Source: Rheinheimera nanhaiensis E407-8
GTDB lineage: Bacteria; Pseudomonadota; Gammaproteobacteria; Enterobacterales; Alteromonadaceae
Length of the DNA: 64,000 bases
NCBI RefSeq assembly: GCF_000296695.1
Contig: NZ_BAFK01000001.1
Coordinates: 124,001-188,000 of the forward strand
Direction of reading: 5' to 3'
In this document: positions 24,582-33,990 of the stretch, one piece after another
Position numbering within the stretch: position 1 is the stretch's first letter
Layout: every line of letters begins with the position of its first letter
The notes under the pieces: generated by a model
What the model saw: the letters and a program-made list of their open reading frames with translations, nothing else
Database searches by the model: none
What the model was told of the DNA's origin: nothing
Made by a program: the position numbers and the translations under genes

Positions 24582-27206
24582 TTAAAACAGCTCGACTTCC
24601 TCTTCTTTGTCCTGATCAGCCGGCTTTTTCTCAGCGGTACTGTCAAAACTGATCTGCTGAATATCTGCACTGGCATACTGGCTGGGCTCGGTGCCGGGTT
24701 TAAAGTACTCAAAGCTGCTTGTATGATCCGTTTTACGGCTTAGCAAACCGGTTTGCAGGTCGATCCGCACCGATGCCAGGCCAACCGGTGGCGTAGCTTG
24801 CCGCTCAGGCACGCTGCTGCTAACGGCTTGCAGGTAACTTAACCAGGCGGGCAATGCGGTACGGGCACCCGATTCGGTGCCGGCGCTTTGTTGCTGGCCC
24901 ATATTGGCATGCCACTGGGCGCGACCTAAACTGCGGTTAGCGTCGTCAAAGCCAACCCACACAGTGACGGCCAGATCCGGGGTGAAGCCAGAGAACCAGG
25001 TATCCTTTGAATCATTAGTAGTACCGGTTTTAGCCGAGATATCACGCCGTTTCAGGCTTTGTACCCGCCAGGCTGTACCATTCCAGCCGGTGCCATGTTG
25101 CCAGCTACCGCCGCCCCAGACACTGCTTTTCAGCGCATCGGCGATTAAAAAGCTGTTCTGCTCTGAGATAACCTGCTCGGCCAGCCGCTGTTGGGGCTCG
25201 CTGATCGCGTCAGGCTCAGCTTGGCTGCTGCTATCGGCCGCCAATTGGCTAAATAGCTGATCCAGCTGTGCTTCACTGTCTTCATTGTTGCTTTGTTCTG
25301 CTTCACTTGGCGTCTGCTCACACTGCTGGCAAGCAATAGCCGGGTTATGCTCGAATATCACTTCACCTTCATCAGACAGTACTTTATCAATGACATAGGG
25401 TGTGACCAGATAGCCGCCGTTGGCGAACACTGCATAGCCTGTTACCAGTTCCAGTGGCGTTAATGAAGCAGAACCCAGAGATAAGGTTTCGTTACGGGGT
25501 AAATCACTGGCAGCAAAACCAAAACGTTGCAGGTGGCGAATACTGTTGTCTATACCCACACCACGCAGTAAGCGCACCGACACCACGTTTTTCGACTTCG
25601 CCAGTGCTTCGCGGATGCGGATAGGGCCGTCGTACACCGCTGGCGAGTTCTTCGGCCGCCAGGCGATACCGGCATTATCATCCCATTGGTGAATAGGGGC
25701 GTCGTTCATAATAGATGCCAGGGTATAGCCGTGTTCCAATGCTGCCGAATAAATAAACGGTTTTATGTTCGAGCCAACCTGACGCTTGGCCTGGGTGGCG
25801 CGGTTAAACTGGCTTTGGCTAAAGCTGTAACCGCCAACCAGAGAGCGAATGGCACCGTTATTAGGATCTATCGCCACAATAGCGCTGCTGGCCTGGGGCA
25901 CCTGAGACAGACGCCATTGTTGCTGCTGTTGCCGCACCAACACGTGCATACCGGGCGCCACTATATTAAAGGCAGTTTTAGGCGCAACGGCCTGACGCTC
26001 GTCGTTAATAAAACGCCGTGCCCATTTTAAGCCGTCCCACTCCAGGCTGATTTGCTGGCCGCCGGCGATAATAAGCTCGGCGCTTTGGGCTGCAACCTGT
26101 ATTACCACGGCGGGGATCAAATCTTCGATACCGCTTTGTTTATCCAGGTACGCCAGAATGTCTTCGCGTGGCAGCGGGTTGTCTTCAACAAATACCGGTT
26201 CGTTATCGGCGCTTTGTTGCAGCGTTGCCGGCCATAGCTGGGCAACAGGCCCACGGTAACCGTGACGCTCGTCGTAGTCATACAGGTTTTGCTGCAGTGC
26301 CTGCTTTGCTGCCGCCTGCTGCTGACTATTCACTGTGGTATATACTTTCAGGCCAGCAGAGTAGGCGGTCTCTTCACCAAAACGGTTTACCATGTCCTGC
26401 CGTACCATTTCGGCAATATAGGGCGCTGAGGCTGTGATTTGCGCACCATGCAACTTGCTGGTAATGGGCGCTGCTATCGCGGCATCATAGGCGGCTTTAT
26501 CAATAACGCCGGTATCGAGCATACGGCCAAGCACGATATTACGCCGGGCACGGGCATTGCTGGCTGAACGTATCGGGTTTAGCGCTGACGGTGCTTTGGG
26601 CAGGCCGGCGATAATCGCAATTTCGTCCACGCTAAGTTCATGCACAGTTTTACCAAAATAGACCTGAGCTGCGGCACCCACGCCAAAAGAGCGCTGGCCC
26701 AGTTCAATTTTATTCAGGTACAACTCGAGGATCTGATCTTTGCTCAGCAACTGCTCGATGTGAAAGGCGAGGAAAATCTCTTTGATCTTACGGATCAGCT
26801 TTTTTTCCCGGCTTAAAAAGAAGTTGCGCGCCAGCTGTTGGGTAATGGTACTGGCCCCCTGGCTAAAGTCACCCGACTGAGCCACCACCGTTGCCGCGCG
26901 GAAAATACCGATAATATCTATACCGGGATGTTCGTAAAACCGAGTATCTTCAACAGCTAAAAATGCCTGAACTAATAAAGGTGGCATTTCTGTCAGTTTC
27001 AGCGGGATACGGCGTTTTTCACCAAATTGCGAAATCAGCTCACCGTCTTCGGTAAACACCTGCATTGGGGTCTGCAATCTTACATCCTGCAAGGTGGTTA
27101 CGTCAGGTAGATCGTCCTTTAAATAGAAATAGATCCCCGCGATCGTTGTTGCACCGAGCAGGATCAGGATCAGACTGAGAATTAAAAGTTTTTTAACCCA
27201 AGACAC
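24582..27206 (-). CDS. mrcA: Penicillin-binding protein 1A
   Basis: 874 residues. This bifunctional enzyme polymerises and cross-links peptidoglycan in the periplasm. One N-terminal membrane anchor (about 7-28) is followed by the glycosyltransferase domain with catalytic Glu86 in AVEDTRFYEHPG and the QGASTITQQLARNFFLS motif near 115-132. The OB-like PBP1A insert runs about 310-430. The transpeptidase has Ser479 in GSNIK, SKN at 538-540 and a KTGTTN box near 745. The C-terminal tail is acidic and Lys-rich (KKPADQDKEEEVELF). It diverges from pilM across 150 bases, the enteric arrangement of mrcA and hofM/pilM. Confidence 0.95.
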   Translation of the reverse strand: MSWVKKLLILSLILILLGATTIAGIYFYLKDDLPDVTTLQDVRLQTPMQVFTEDGELISQFGEKRRIPLKLTEMPPLLVQAFLAVEDTRFYEHPGIDIIGIFRAATVVAQSGDFSQGASTITQQLARNFFLSREKKLIRKIKEIFLAFHIEQLLSKDQILELYLNKIELGQRSFGVGAAAQVYFGKTVHELSVDEIAIIAGLPKAPSALNPIRSASNARARRNIVLGRMLDTGVIDKAAYDAAIAAPITSKLHGAQITASAPYIAEMVRQDMVNRFGEETAYSAGLKVYTTVNSQQQAAAKQALQQNLYDYDERHGYRGPVAQLWPATLQQSADNEPVFVEDNPLPREDILAYLDKQSGIEDLIPAVVIQVAAQSAELIIAGGQQISLEWDGLKWARRFINDERQAVAPKTAFNIVAPGMHVLVRQQQQQWRLSQVPQASSAIVAIDPNNGAIRSLVGGYSFSQSQFNRATQAKRQVGSNIKPFIYSAALEHGYTLASIMNDAPIHQWDDNAGIAWRPKNSPAVYDGPIRIREALAKSKNVVSVRLLRGVGIDNSIRHLQRFGFAASDLPRNETLSLGSASLTPLELVTGYAVFANGGYLVTPYVIDKVLSDEGEVIFEHNPAIACQQCEQTPSEAEQSNNEDSEAQLDQLFSQLAADSSSQAEPDAISEPQQRLAEQVISEQNSFLIADALKSSVWGGGSWQHGTGWNGTAWRVQSLKRRDISAKTGTTNDSKDTWFSGFTPDLAVTVWVGFDDANRSLGRAQWHANMGQQQSAGTESGARTALPAWLSYLQAVSSSVPERQATPPVGLASVRIDLQTGLLSRKTDHTSSFEYFKPGTEPSQYASADIQQISFDSTAEKKPADQDKEEEVELF

Positions 27207-27356
27207 TGAATAGCCCCAATTTTTACTCCCAATTCCTTTACAACGCTGCTAGTATATATTTATTAGCTTTAGATTAAACGCTTTTTCTTGCCAAAAATTA
27301 GCGACTGAGCTAACAATGAGACAATAATCATAACTATAAATTGGCCGCAGGAAGCT

Positions 27357-28436
27357 ATGATAAATCGCCTGTTCAGTAAACAAACACCGATGATGGTGGG
27401 GATCGATGTCGGTGCACACTCCGTTAAGGCTGTGTTACTCAGCCAGCATAACGGCGTCTGTAAAGTAGAAGCCTTTGCCGTTGAACCTATGGTTAAAGGT
27501 GCTATGTCTGATCGGGAGATCCAGGACATTGAAGCAGTAGGTAATGTACTGGCTAAGATCCGCAAGAAGATCCCGAGATCAGTCAAATTCGCCGCCACTG
27601 CTGTTTCCGGATCCACCGTGATCAGTAAAGTCATTTTTATGGATGTGTCCTTAACTGATGCTGAACTTGAAAGTCAGATCGAAGTTGAGGCAGACACCCT
27701 TATTCCTTATCCACTTAATGAAGTTAGCCTCGACTTTGAAAAGCTCGATGTTAACGAAGCCGATCCATCAAAAGTTAATGTCTTGTTAAGTGCGGCCCGT
27801 ACCGAGAGTATTGAGGCCAGAGTAGCTGCGTTAGAAAACGGTGGTTTTAGCGCCAAAGTCGTGGACATTGAAAGCTACGCACTAAGCCGCGCCTCAGAGC
27901 TTTGCCTGAAGCAACTGCCAGATGATGCCAATAAAAAAGTCGTTGCCATGGTAGACATAGGTGCGACCATGACACTGCTTAGTATTATCGAGAATGGCAA
28001 AACGCTGTATACCCGCGACCAGGTATTTGGTGGTGATCAATATACCCGCAGCATTTTGTCCTACTACAATAAAAGCTATGAAGAGGCCGAACAGGCTAAA
28101 GTCAGTGGTGATTTACCGCCCAACTATACGTTTGAAGTACTGGCTCCGTTTCAAACCATGCTGTTACAGCAGGTACGCCGGGGTATTCAAATGTACCTGA
28201 CCAGCAGTGGTAAGGACGCGGTAGATTATCTGATCATCTCTGGTGGTACTGCGCTTATTGACGGTATCGACCGGTTGTTAATTGACGAGCTGGGTATTCA
28301 CACTGTAGTGGCAAACCCTTTTAAAACGATGGAAGTGGCGACTGCGGTAGACCGCGATCAGCTTAACCGTCATGCACCTCAGTTAATGGTTGCCAGTGGC
28401 CTGGCGTTAAGGAGTTTCTCGTCATGGCATATATAA
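27357..28436 (+). CDS. pilM: Type IV pilus assembly protein PilM
   Basis: 359 residues. PilM is the cytoplasmic actin-fold protein that binds the N-terminus of PilN and links the motor to the alignment complex. The ATPase-fold motifs are GIDVGAHSVKAVLL near 14-27, VAMVDIGATMTLLSI, and IISGGTALIDGIDRLL. AGGA lies just before the ATG. The last 13 bases overlap pilN, starting a tightly packed pilMNOPQ operon. Confidence 0.95.
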   Translation: MINRLFSKQTPMMVGIDVGAHSVKAVLLSQHNGVCKVEAFAVEPMVKGAMSDREIQDIEAVGNVLAKIRKKIPRSVKFAATAVSGSTVISKVIFMDVSLTDAELESQIEVEADTLIPYPLNEVSLDFEKLDVNEADPSKVNVLLSAARTESIEARVAALENGGFSAKVVDIESYALSRASELCLKQLPDDANKKVVAMVDIGATMTLLSIIENGKTLYTRDQVFGGDQYTRSILSYYNKSYEEAEQAKVSGDLPPNYTFEVLAPFQTMLLQQVRRGIQMYLTSSGKDAVDYLIISGGTALIDGIDRLLIDELGIHTVVANPFKTMEVATAVDRDQLNRHAPQLMVASGLALRSFSSWHI

Positions 28437-29017
28437 ACCTGTTGCCGTGGCGCGACGCAGCGCGCAAAGAACGGCAAAAACAATATCTTACGTTATTAAC
28501 CGGCACAGCAGTACTGAGCTTTTTACTGGTGTTTGTCGTGAACATGATCTACAGCGCCCGTATCGACGGTCAGTTGCAGCGTAACCGCTTTTTAGAAAGT
28601 GAAATCAAAGTGTTGGATCAGCGCATTGCTGAAATTCGTACTTTGAACGAAACCAAGAAAAGCCTGCAGCAACGTATGTCGCTGATTTCTCAGCTACAAA
28701 GCAGCCGAAACCTGGGCACCCAGATAATGGATGAGATTGCCAGTGCGGTACCGGCTGGCGTCTATCTGACGCAGTTAGACAAAAAAGGCACTGCTTTACT
28801 GTTAGTGGGTAAAAGCGAGTCGAATAACCGTTTGTCTAACATGTTACGTGAGGCCGAAGAGTCTGAGTTATTAACAACGCCTTATCTGGAATTTATCGAA
28901 GCAGGTAAGGATTCTGTTAGCTTGCTGAGCAACTTTAAAATGCACCTGAAAGTAAAAGGCTTTGAAGAAGTACAAGGCGCTGAAACTACGCCGCCGGCCA
29001 ACGGAGGTGCAAGATGA
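28424..29017 (+). CDS. pilN: Type IV pilus assembly protein PilN
   Basis: 197 residues. It begins MAYINLLPWRDAARKERQKQ, whose INLLPWR motif is the PilM-binding peptide. One membrane segment lies at about 22-44, followed by a periplasmic coiled coil and a ferredoxin-like fold that pairs with PilO. AAGGAG at 28409-28414 sets the ATG inside the end of pilM. It overlaps pilO by four bases (ATGA). Confidence 0.94.
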   Translation: MAYINLLPWRDAARKERQKQYLTLLTGTAVLSFLLVFVVNMIYSARIDGQLQRNRFLESEIKVLDQRIAEIRTLNETKKSLQQRMSLISQLQSSRNLGTQIMDEIASAVPAGVYLTQLDKKGTALLLVGKSESNNRLSNMLREAEESELLTTPYLEFIEAGKDSVSLLSNFKMHLKVKGFEEVQGAETTPPANGGAR

Positions 29018-29613
29018 GCATGAATTTCAACTTGTCCGAGATCGACATTAATGATCTGGACTTTGAAAACATGGGCTCCTGGCCCACACCTGCCAAAGTT
29101 ATCTTTGCGGCGTTATTGGCTCTGTTAGTGTCGGTAATTAGTTACTTTTTGCTGGTAGATAGCAAGATTGATGAGCTGGCGTTTGCGCAGAATAAAGAAC
29201 AGGAACTGCGTCAGGTTTACCGCACCAAGTACGCCTCGGCGGTTAATTTAGACTTGTATAAACAGCAGATGGTTGAGATGGAACAAACCTTCTCATTCCT
29301 GTTAAAGCAGCTGCCGACCACACACGAAACACCGGGCTTGCTGGACGATATTACCTACGTCGGTACTACCAGCGGCTTAACCTTTATTCGCATCAACTGG
29401 GAGCCGGAGATTGAAAAAGAGTTCTACACTGAGCTGCCGATAAAAATTGAAGTGATCGGTGATTACCACCAGTTTGGTAACTTCGTTAGCGAAGTGGCGA
29501 AATTACCGCGGATTGTCAGCTTGCATGACTTCTCTATTCAGACCGAAAAGGATGAGCGCTTACGTTTTAACGTTGTGGCAAAAACCTACCGCTATAAAGA
29601 GGTGCAGCCATGA
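29014..29613 (+). CDS. pilO: Type IV pilus assembly protein PilO
   Basis: 199 residues. A short cytoplasmic part rich in acidic residues (INDLDFENMGSWP) precedes a membrane segment at about 28-49 (AKVIFAALLALLVSVISYFLL), a coiled coil, and a periplasmic ferredoxin-like domain. It forms the inner-membrane alignment complex with PilN and PilP. GGAGG at 29003-29007 precedes the ATG; it overlaps both neighbours by four bases. Confidence 0.93.
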   Translation: MSMNFNLSEIDINDLDFENMGSWPTPAKVIFAALLALLVSVISYFLLVDSKIDELAFAQNKEQELRQVYRTKYASAVNLDLYKQQMVEMEQTFSFLLKQLPTTHETPGLLDDITYVGTTSGLTFIRINWEPEIEKEFYTELPIKIEVIGDYHQFGNFVSEVAKLPRIVSLHDFSIQTEKDERLRFNVVAKTYRYKEVQP

Positions 29614-30146
29614 TTAAACGCTTAGCCGTAGTGTCACTGGCGTTATTGCTAAGTGGCTGTTTTGACGATTTAAGCGATGTGCAAAACTACATTGCTGACG
29701 TGAAAGCCAATACCCGGGCCAGGGTCGAGCCGTTGCCGGAAGTACAGGAGTTTGTCCATATTCCGTACCGCTCGCAGGATGCCCGTAGTCCGTTTTCCGC
29801 ACCAAGGCCTGAGGCCATTCAGGACAAATTCTTACAGGTGCAGGATTGTTTGCACCCGGATCCGCGGCGCAGAAAAGAGCCTTTGGAAAAATACGCACTG
29901 GATAACTTAAAGATGCGTGGCACTTTGGGCGATATAGGTAATATCTGGGCCCTGATCGAAGCGTCAGATAAAACACTACACCGGGTTACCCTGAACAACC
30001 ACATAGGGTTGTTTCACGGCCGGGTGATTAACGTTGAACCAACTCATATAGAGTTGCTTGAATTAATCCCAGATGGCGCCGGTTGCTGGAAAGAACGGAC
30101 GACCATGTTGCAGATGGCCGATGCGTCATCAGTAGCAAGTAATTGA
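29610..30146 (+). CDS. pilP: Type IV pilus lipoprotein PilP
   Basis: 178 residues. The signal peptide MIKRLAVVSLALLLSGCFD has the lipobox LSGC. The mature protein has an unstructured N-terminus (YRSQDARSPFSAPR) that in other species binds PilNO, then a small beta domain (LKMRGTLGDIGNIWALIEAS, VTLNNHIGLFHGRVINVEP) that contacts the secretin PilQ. Its start codon overlaps the pilO stop. Confidence 0.94.
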   Translation: MIKRLAVVSLALLLSGCFDDLSDVQNYIADVKANTRARVEPLPEVQEFVHIPYRSQDARSPFSAPRPEAIQDKFLQVQDCLHPDPRRRKEPLEKYALDNLKMRGTLGDIGNIWALIEASDKTLHRVTLNNHIGLFHGRVINVEPTHIELLELIPDGAGCWKERTTMLQMADASSVASN

Positions 30147-30164
30147 TAGGTATGCGAGTAAATC

Positions 30165-32231
30165 ATGGATAAAATAATCAAAACAATGTCTGACAGCATC
30201 CAGCGCACCATACTGTGCTTTGCAGCCTTAATGCTACTTTCATTGCCGGCATCAGCAGTACCACTGCTGTACGACGTGCGATACAACCCTTTATTGACCG
30301 GCGAAACCGAAATTGAGTTCGTCTTTGATGAAGAGTTATACGCCGATCCGAGTATTCAGGTGTTTAACGAACCCGCCCGTATTGAGCTGTTTTTCGACGA
30401 GTCAGACTACGAAGAAAAACTGAATGAAGTGCTGATAGACAAGGCGGGTGTAAAGCGCATTACCTCAGAATTCTCTGGGGATGGCTTTAAAACCGTCATT
30501 TTTTTAGATTACTTGAAAATCTACCGTACCCGTGTACGTGGTAATGTGTTTTATATAAACATCTCAGACAATCCAACGGCAAGTGATGTTGGGCAGGCGG
30601 CAGATGTTAAGCCCACCTATATTAACCGGGTGAATGCCATCGATTTTCGCCGTGGTGATAAAGGCGAGGGTCGGGTATTAATATTTTTGCGTGACAACAC
30701 TGCCGCGGTTGATGTGTCAGAGCGTCTGGGAAAACTGGAAGTTGAATTTCACAATACCGACATTCTCGATGAGTTACTGTACCAGTTAGACGTGGTGGAC
30801 TTTGGCACTATCGTCAAAGGCATTGAAACCTTTAAAGACGGTTCCTCTGCCCGGCTGGTGATTGATACCACCGCAGAATTTACCTACACCTATCAGCAGA
30901 TTGATAACATTTTCACGCTCAATGTCGAGCGTGACACCACCAACCGCAGTATTTTAGGCGGCGGTAAAGAATATAAAGGCCGGGCTATTTCGCTGAATTT
31001 CCAGGATATACCGGTACGTACTGTATTACAGATTATCGCTGACTATAACGGCTTTAATCTGGTAACCAGCGACTCTGTAACAGGCAATATTACCCTGCGT
31101 TTAGACGGTACCCCTTGGGATCAGGCATTAGACATCGTGTTACGTGTTAAGGGCCTGGATAAGCGGATGGAAGGTAACATCCTGATGGTAGCGCCTACCG
31201 ATGAGCTGGCTGCGCGCGAAGCCCGTGAGCTGGAAGCAAAGCAAACGGTAGCCGATTTAGAGCCGCTGTACTCTGACTTCTTATCGGTAAATTATGCCAA
31301 AGCGGCAGATATCACCAAGTTACTGAGCAACAAAGATGCCACCCTACTGTCTTCCCGTGGTTCGGTTAACGTTGATGAGCGCACCAATACTATTTTGATC
31401 AAAGATACTGCGGTTAACATTGAAAACGTCCGTAAGTTAATTGAACGCTTAGATGTACCGGTACGTCAGGTATTAATTGAATCACGTATGGTAACGGTGC
31501 GTGACAGCGTAACGGATGAACTGGGTATCCGCTGGGGCTTTAGTGATCAGCAAAGTAGCAGCAGTTCTAACCAGGGTACTTCCGGCACTGCCGGCGGTGC
31601 TAATACCATTGCCAACGGTGTTATTCCTTCACTGGACGACCGCTGGAACGTTAATCTGCCTGCCAGCAACCCGGCCGGCAGTATCGCGTTCCATATTGCC
31701 CGTCTGGCTGATGGCACCTTGCTTGATTTGGAGCTGTCTGCACTGGAGCAGGAAAATAAGGGTGAAATTATTGCCAGCCCGCGCATTACCACGGCTAACC
31801 AGAAAGAAGCCCGGATTGAGCAGGGTGTGGAAATTCCTTACGTCCAGGCTGCATCAAGTGGTGCAACCACGGTGGAGTTTAAAAAGGCGGTATTAAGCCT
31901 GACGGTGACACCGCAGATCACGCCGGATAACAAAATTATCCTCGATTTGGTTATTACGCAAAACACCCGTGGCGAAACCGTACAAACGCCAACCGGTCCG
32001 GCTACTGCCATTGATACGCAGCAGATCCAGACCCAGGTATTGGTCGATAACGGTGAAACTATCGTTCTGGGTGGTATTTATCAGCAGCAGATCTTATCGA
32101 CAGTAAGTAAGGTACCCCTGTTCGGTGATATTCCTTATGTGGGTAACCTGTTTAAGTCTACCCGTGAGGTTAACGAGAAGAACGAATTGTTGATCTTCGT
32201 TACACCGAAGATTATCACTGACGGTTTATAA
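30165..32231 (+). CDS. pilQ: Type IV pilus secretin PilQ
   Basis: 688 residues. The outer-membrane ring through which the pilus passes. A signal peptide (cleavage near SLPASA, about residue 31) is followed by AMIN-type beta domains (about 35-260), a secretin/TonB N-terminal domain (ISLNFQDIPVRTVLQIIADYNGFNLV), an N1-like repeat (TNTILIKDTAVNIENVRKLI) and the C-terminal secretin barrel ending in VPLFGDIPYVGNLFKST and ELLIFVTPKI. A Ser/Gly/Thr-rich insert (SSSSSNQGTSGTAGG) falls in the secretin core near 465-480. Confidence 0.95.
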   Translation: MDKIIKTMSDSIQRTILCFAALMLLSLPASAVPLLYDVRYNPLLTGETEIEFVFDEELYADPSIQVFNEPARIELFFDESDYEEKLNEVLIDKAGVKRITSEFSGDGFKTVIFLDYLKIYRTRVRGNVFYINISDNPTASDVGQAADVKPTYINRVNAIDFRRGDKGEGRVLIFLRDNTAAVDVSERLGKLEVEFHNTDILDELLYQLDVVDFGTIVKGIETFKDGSSARLVIDTTAEFTYTYQQIDNIFTLNVERDTTNRSILGGGKEYKGRAISLNFQDIPVRTVLQIIADYNGFNLVTSDSVTGNITLRLDGTPWDQALDIVLRVKGLDKRMEGNILMVAPTDELAAREARELEAKQTVADLEPLYSDFLSVNYAKAADITKLLSNKDATLLSSRGSVNVDERTNTILIKDTAVNIENVRKLIERLDVPVRQVLIESRMVTVRDSVTDELGIRWGFSDQQSSSSSNQGTSGTAGGANTIANGVIPSLDDRWNVNLPASNPAGSIAFHIARLADGTLLDLELSALEQENKGEIIASPRITTANQKEARIEQGVEIPYVQAASSGATTVEFKKAVLSLTVTPQITPDNKIILDLVITQNTRGETVQTPTGPATAIDTQQIQTQVLVDNGETIVLGGIYQQQILSTVSKVPLFGDIPYVGNLFKSTREVNEKNELLIFVTPKIITDGL

Positions 32232-32239
32232 CAACCTCA

Positions 32240-32269
32240 TCCGGATAGCTGCCAGTGCAGCTATCCGGA
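32240..32269. other. Perfect 13-bp hairpin between pilQ and aroK
   Basis: TCCGGATAGCTGC (32240-32252), loop CAGT, GCAGCTATCCGGA (32257-32269). It is a very stable stem nine bases after the pilQ stop but has no T-run, so it may be a 3'-end stability or processing stem or a tail-less terminator separating pil genes from aroK. Confidence 0.6.
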
Positions 32270-32386
32270 CATCTCAGAATTAGCTTGCCAACAAAAGGCT
32301 ATTCCTGACATAATTCAGCGCTTCAAATTTTCGTGGGAGCCTTTTGGTCCTTGAATTCAACTTTTCGCTGATTAGTAATACGACTT

Positions 32387-32905
32387 ATGGCAGAAAAACG
32401 TAATATCTTCCTCGTAGGGCCGATGGGTGCGGGTAAAAGCACAATCGGACGTCACTTAGCAGACATGCTTCACCTGGAATTCTACGACTCAGATCAGGAA
32501 ATTGAGCGCCGTACCGGAGCGGATATTGCCTGGGTATTCGATCTGGAAGGTGAAGAAGGCTTTCGCGTACGTGAAGAAAATGTCATTCAGGATCTGACCG
32601 AACTACAAGGCATAGTGCTGGCTACCGGCGGTGGCTCGGTGCTGAGCAAAGAAACCCGTAACCGCCTGTCGGCACGTGGCATCGTAGTTTATCTGGAAAC
32701 ACCTATCGAAAAGCAGGTGGCCCGTACTCAGCGTGATAAGCGCCGCCCTCTGCTACAAACTGAAGAAGCGCCCAGAGAAGTGCTGGAGCGCCTGGCCGCT
32801 GAACGCAATCCGCTGTACGCTGAAATTGCTGACTTTACGGTGCGTACTGATGAGCAAAGCGCACGGGCCGTTGCCAGCCAGATTATAGATCAGCTGGGTT
32901 TTTAA
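32387..32905 (+). CDS. aroK: Shikimate kinase I
   Basis: 172 residues. It phosphorylates shikimate in the aromatic pathway. Walker A is GPMGAGKST at 11-19; the shikimate site includes [16 protein letters not shown] and the LATGGGSVL loop; the lid carries RDKRRPLLQ. It follows pilQ and precedes aroB as in enterics, after a 155-base gap that probably contains its own promoter. Confidence 0.96.
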   Translation: MAEKRNIFLVGPMGAGKSTIGRHLADMLHLEFYDSDQEIERRTGADIAWVFDLEGEEGFRVREENVIQDLTELQGIVLATGGGSVLSKETRNRLSARGIVVYLETPIEKQVARTQRDKRRPLLQTEEAPREVLERLAAERNPLYAEIADFTVRTDEQSARAVASQIIDQLGF

Positions 32906-32931
32906 TTTTTGTCTGAATCAGGGAGCTGCAG

Positions 32932-33990
32932 ATGCAAAGAGTTGACGTCCAACTTGGCGAGCGCAGCTACCCGATTAATATCAGCGCTACCTTCAGCCCG
33001 CTTTTACCTGCATTAGCAGCGAAAAAGCAGGTTGTTGTCATTTCAAATCCTACCGTCGCGCCACTTTACCTTGACGCTGTTCAGACGCTGTTTAGCCAGA
33101 CTAAGGTGCAGCATTTTTTGTTGCCTGACGGTGAGGCTTACAAAACATTACAGTCGTTCGAGCAGGTATTAAGCTTTTTATTGCAACAGCAGATGTCGCG
33201 GGATCTGCTGTTAGTTGCGCTTGGTGGCGGAGTTATCGGCGACCTTACCGGTTTTGTCGCTGCCTGCTATCAACGCGGCGTCAGCTTTATTCAGATCCCG
33301 ACCACGCTGTTATCTCAGGTAGACTCTTCGGTGGGGGGTAAAACCGCGGTGAATCATCCGCTGGGTAAAAATATGATCGGCGCCTTCAAACAGCCGGCAC
33401 AGGTGCTGATCAATACCCGCGTACTTGTCAGTTTACCTAAGCGTGAATTTGCCGCAGGCATGGCTGAAGTGATCAAGTATGGCCTGATTGGCGATGCAGC
33501 TTTCTTTAGCTGGCTGGAGCAGCAGCAACAAGCCATACGGCAGTTGGACGATACCAGCCTGGCACAGATGATACGCCATTGCTGTCAGATGAAAGCTGAT
33601 ATTGTCAGCCGTGATGAGACTGAGCAGGGTGAGCGGGCCTTGTTAAACCTGGGCCACACCTTTGGCCATGCTATTGAAGCCTGGCTTGGTTATGGCAACT
33701 GGTTACATGGCGAGGCCGTCGCTGCAGGCATGGTCATGGCCGCTAAGGTGTCTGTGGCGCGCGGTTGGCTCAGCGAGACGGAGTTAGCACGGATCTGCGC
33801 TTTACTTAGCGCCTTTGATTTGCCTATAGTAGCGCCATCCGGTATGCAGCTGACAGATTTTATGCCCTACATGAAAACTGATAAAAAAGTCCGTGATGGC
33901 AAAATGCGCTTTGTATTACCTACGGCGTTTGGCCAAACTGCGGTGGTCGATGATGTGACTGAACAGGAACTGATAAGGATATTTGCCTGA
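32932..33990 (+). CDS. aroB: 3-dehydroquinate synthase
   Basis: 352 residues. It converts DAHP to 3-dehydroquinate using NAD and a divalent metal. LLVALGGGVIGDLTGFVAACY, QIPTTLLSQVDSSVGGKTAVN, GMAEVIKYGLI and the metal-ligand region LNLGHTFGHAIEAWLGYGNWLHGEAV are all intact. Its TGA shares one base with the ATG of damX, so the two are coupled. Confidence 0.96.
   Translation: MQRVDVQLGERSYPINISATFSPLLPALAAKKQVVVISNPTVAPLYLDAVQTLFSQTKVQHFLLPDGEAYKTLQSFEQVLSFLLQQQMSRDLLLVALGGGVIGDLTGFVAACYQRGVSFIQIPTTLLSQVDSSVGGKTAVNHPLGKNMIGAFKQPAQVLINTRVLVSLPKREFAAGMAEVIKYGLIGDAAFFSWLEQQQQAIRQLDDTSLAQMIRHCCQMKADIVSRDETEQGERALLNLGHTFGHAIEAWLGYGNWLHGEAVAAGMVMAAKVSVARGWLSETELARICALLSAFDLPIVAPSGMQLTDFMPYMKTDKKVRDGKMRFVLPTAFGQTAVVDDVTEQELIRIFA

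Noticed and set aside
32351-32381. aroK promoter TTGAAT with TAATAC
   Set aside because: The spacing is 19 bases and transcription would start at or after the aroK ATG, so I did not list it.
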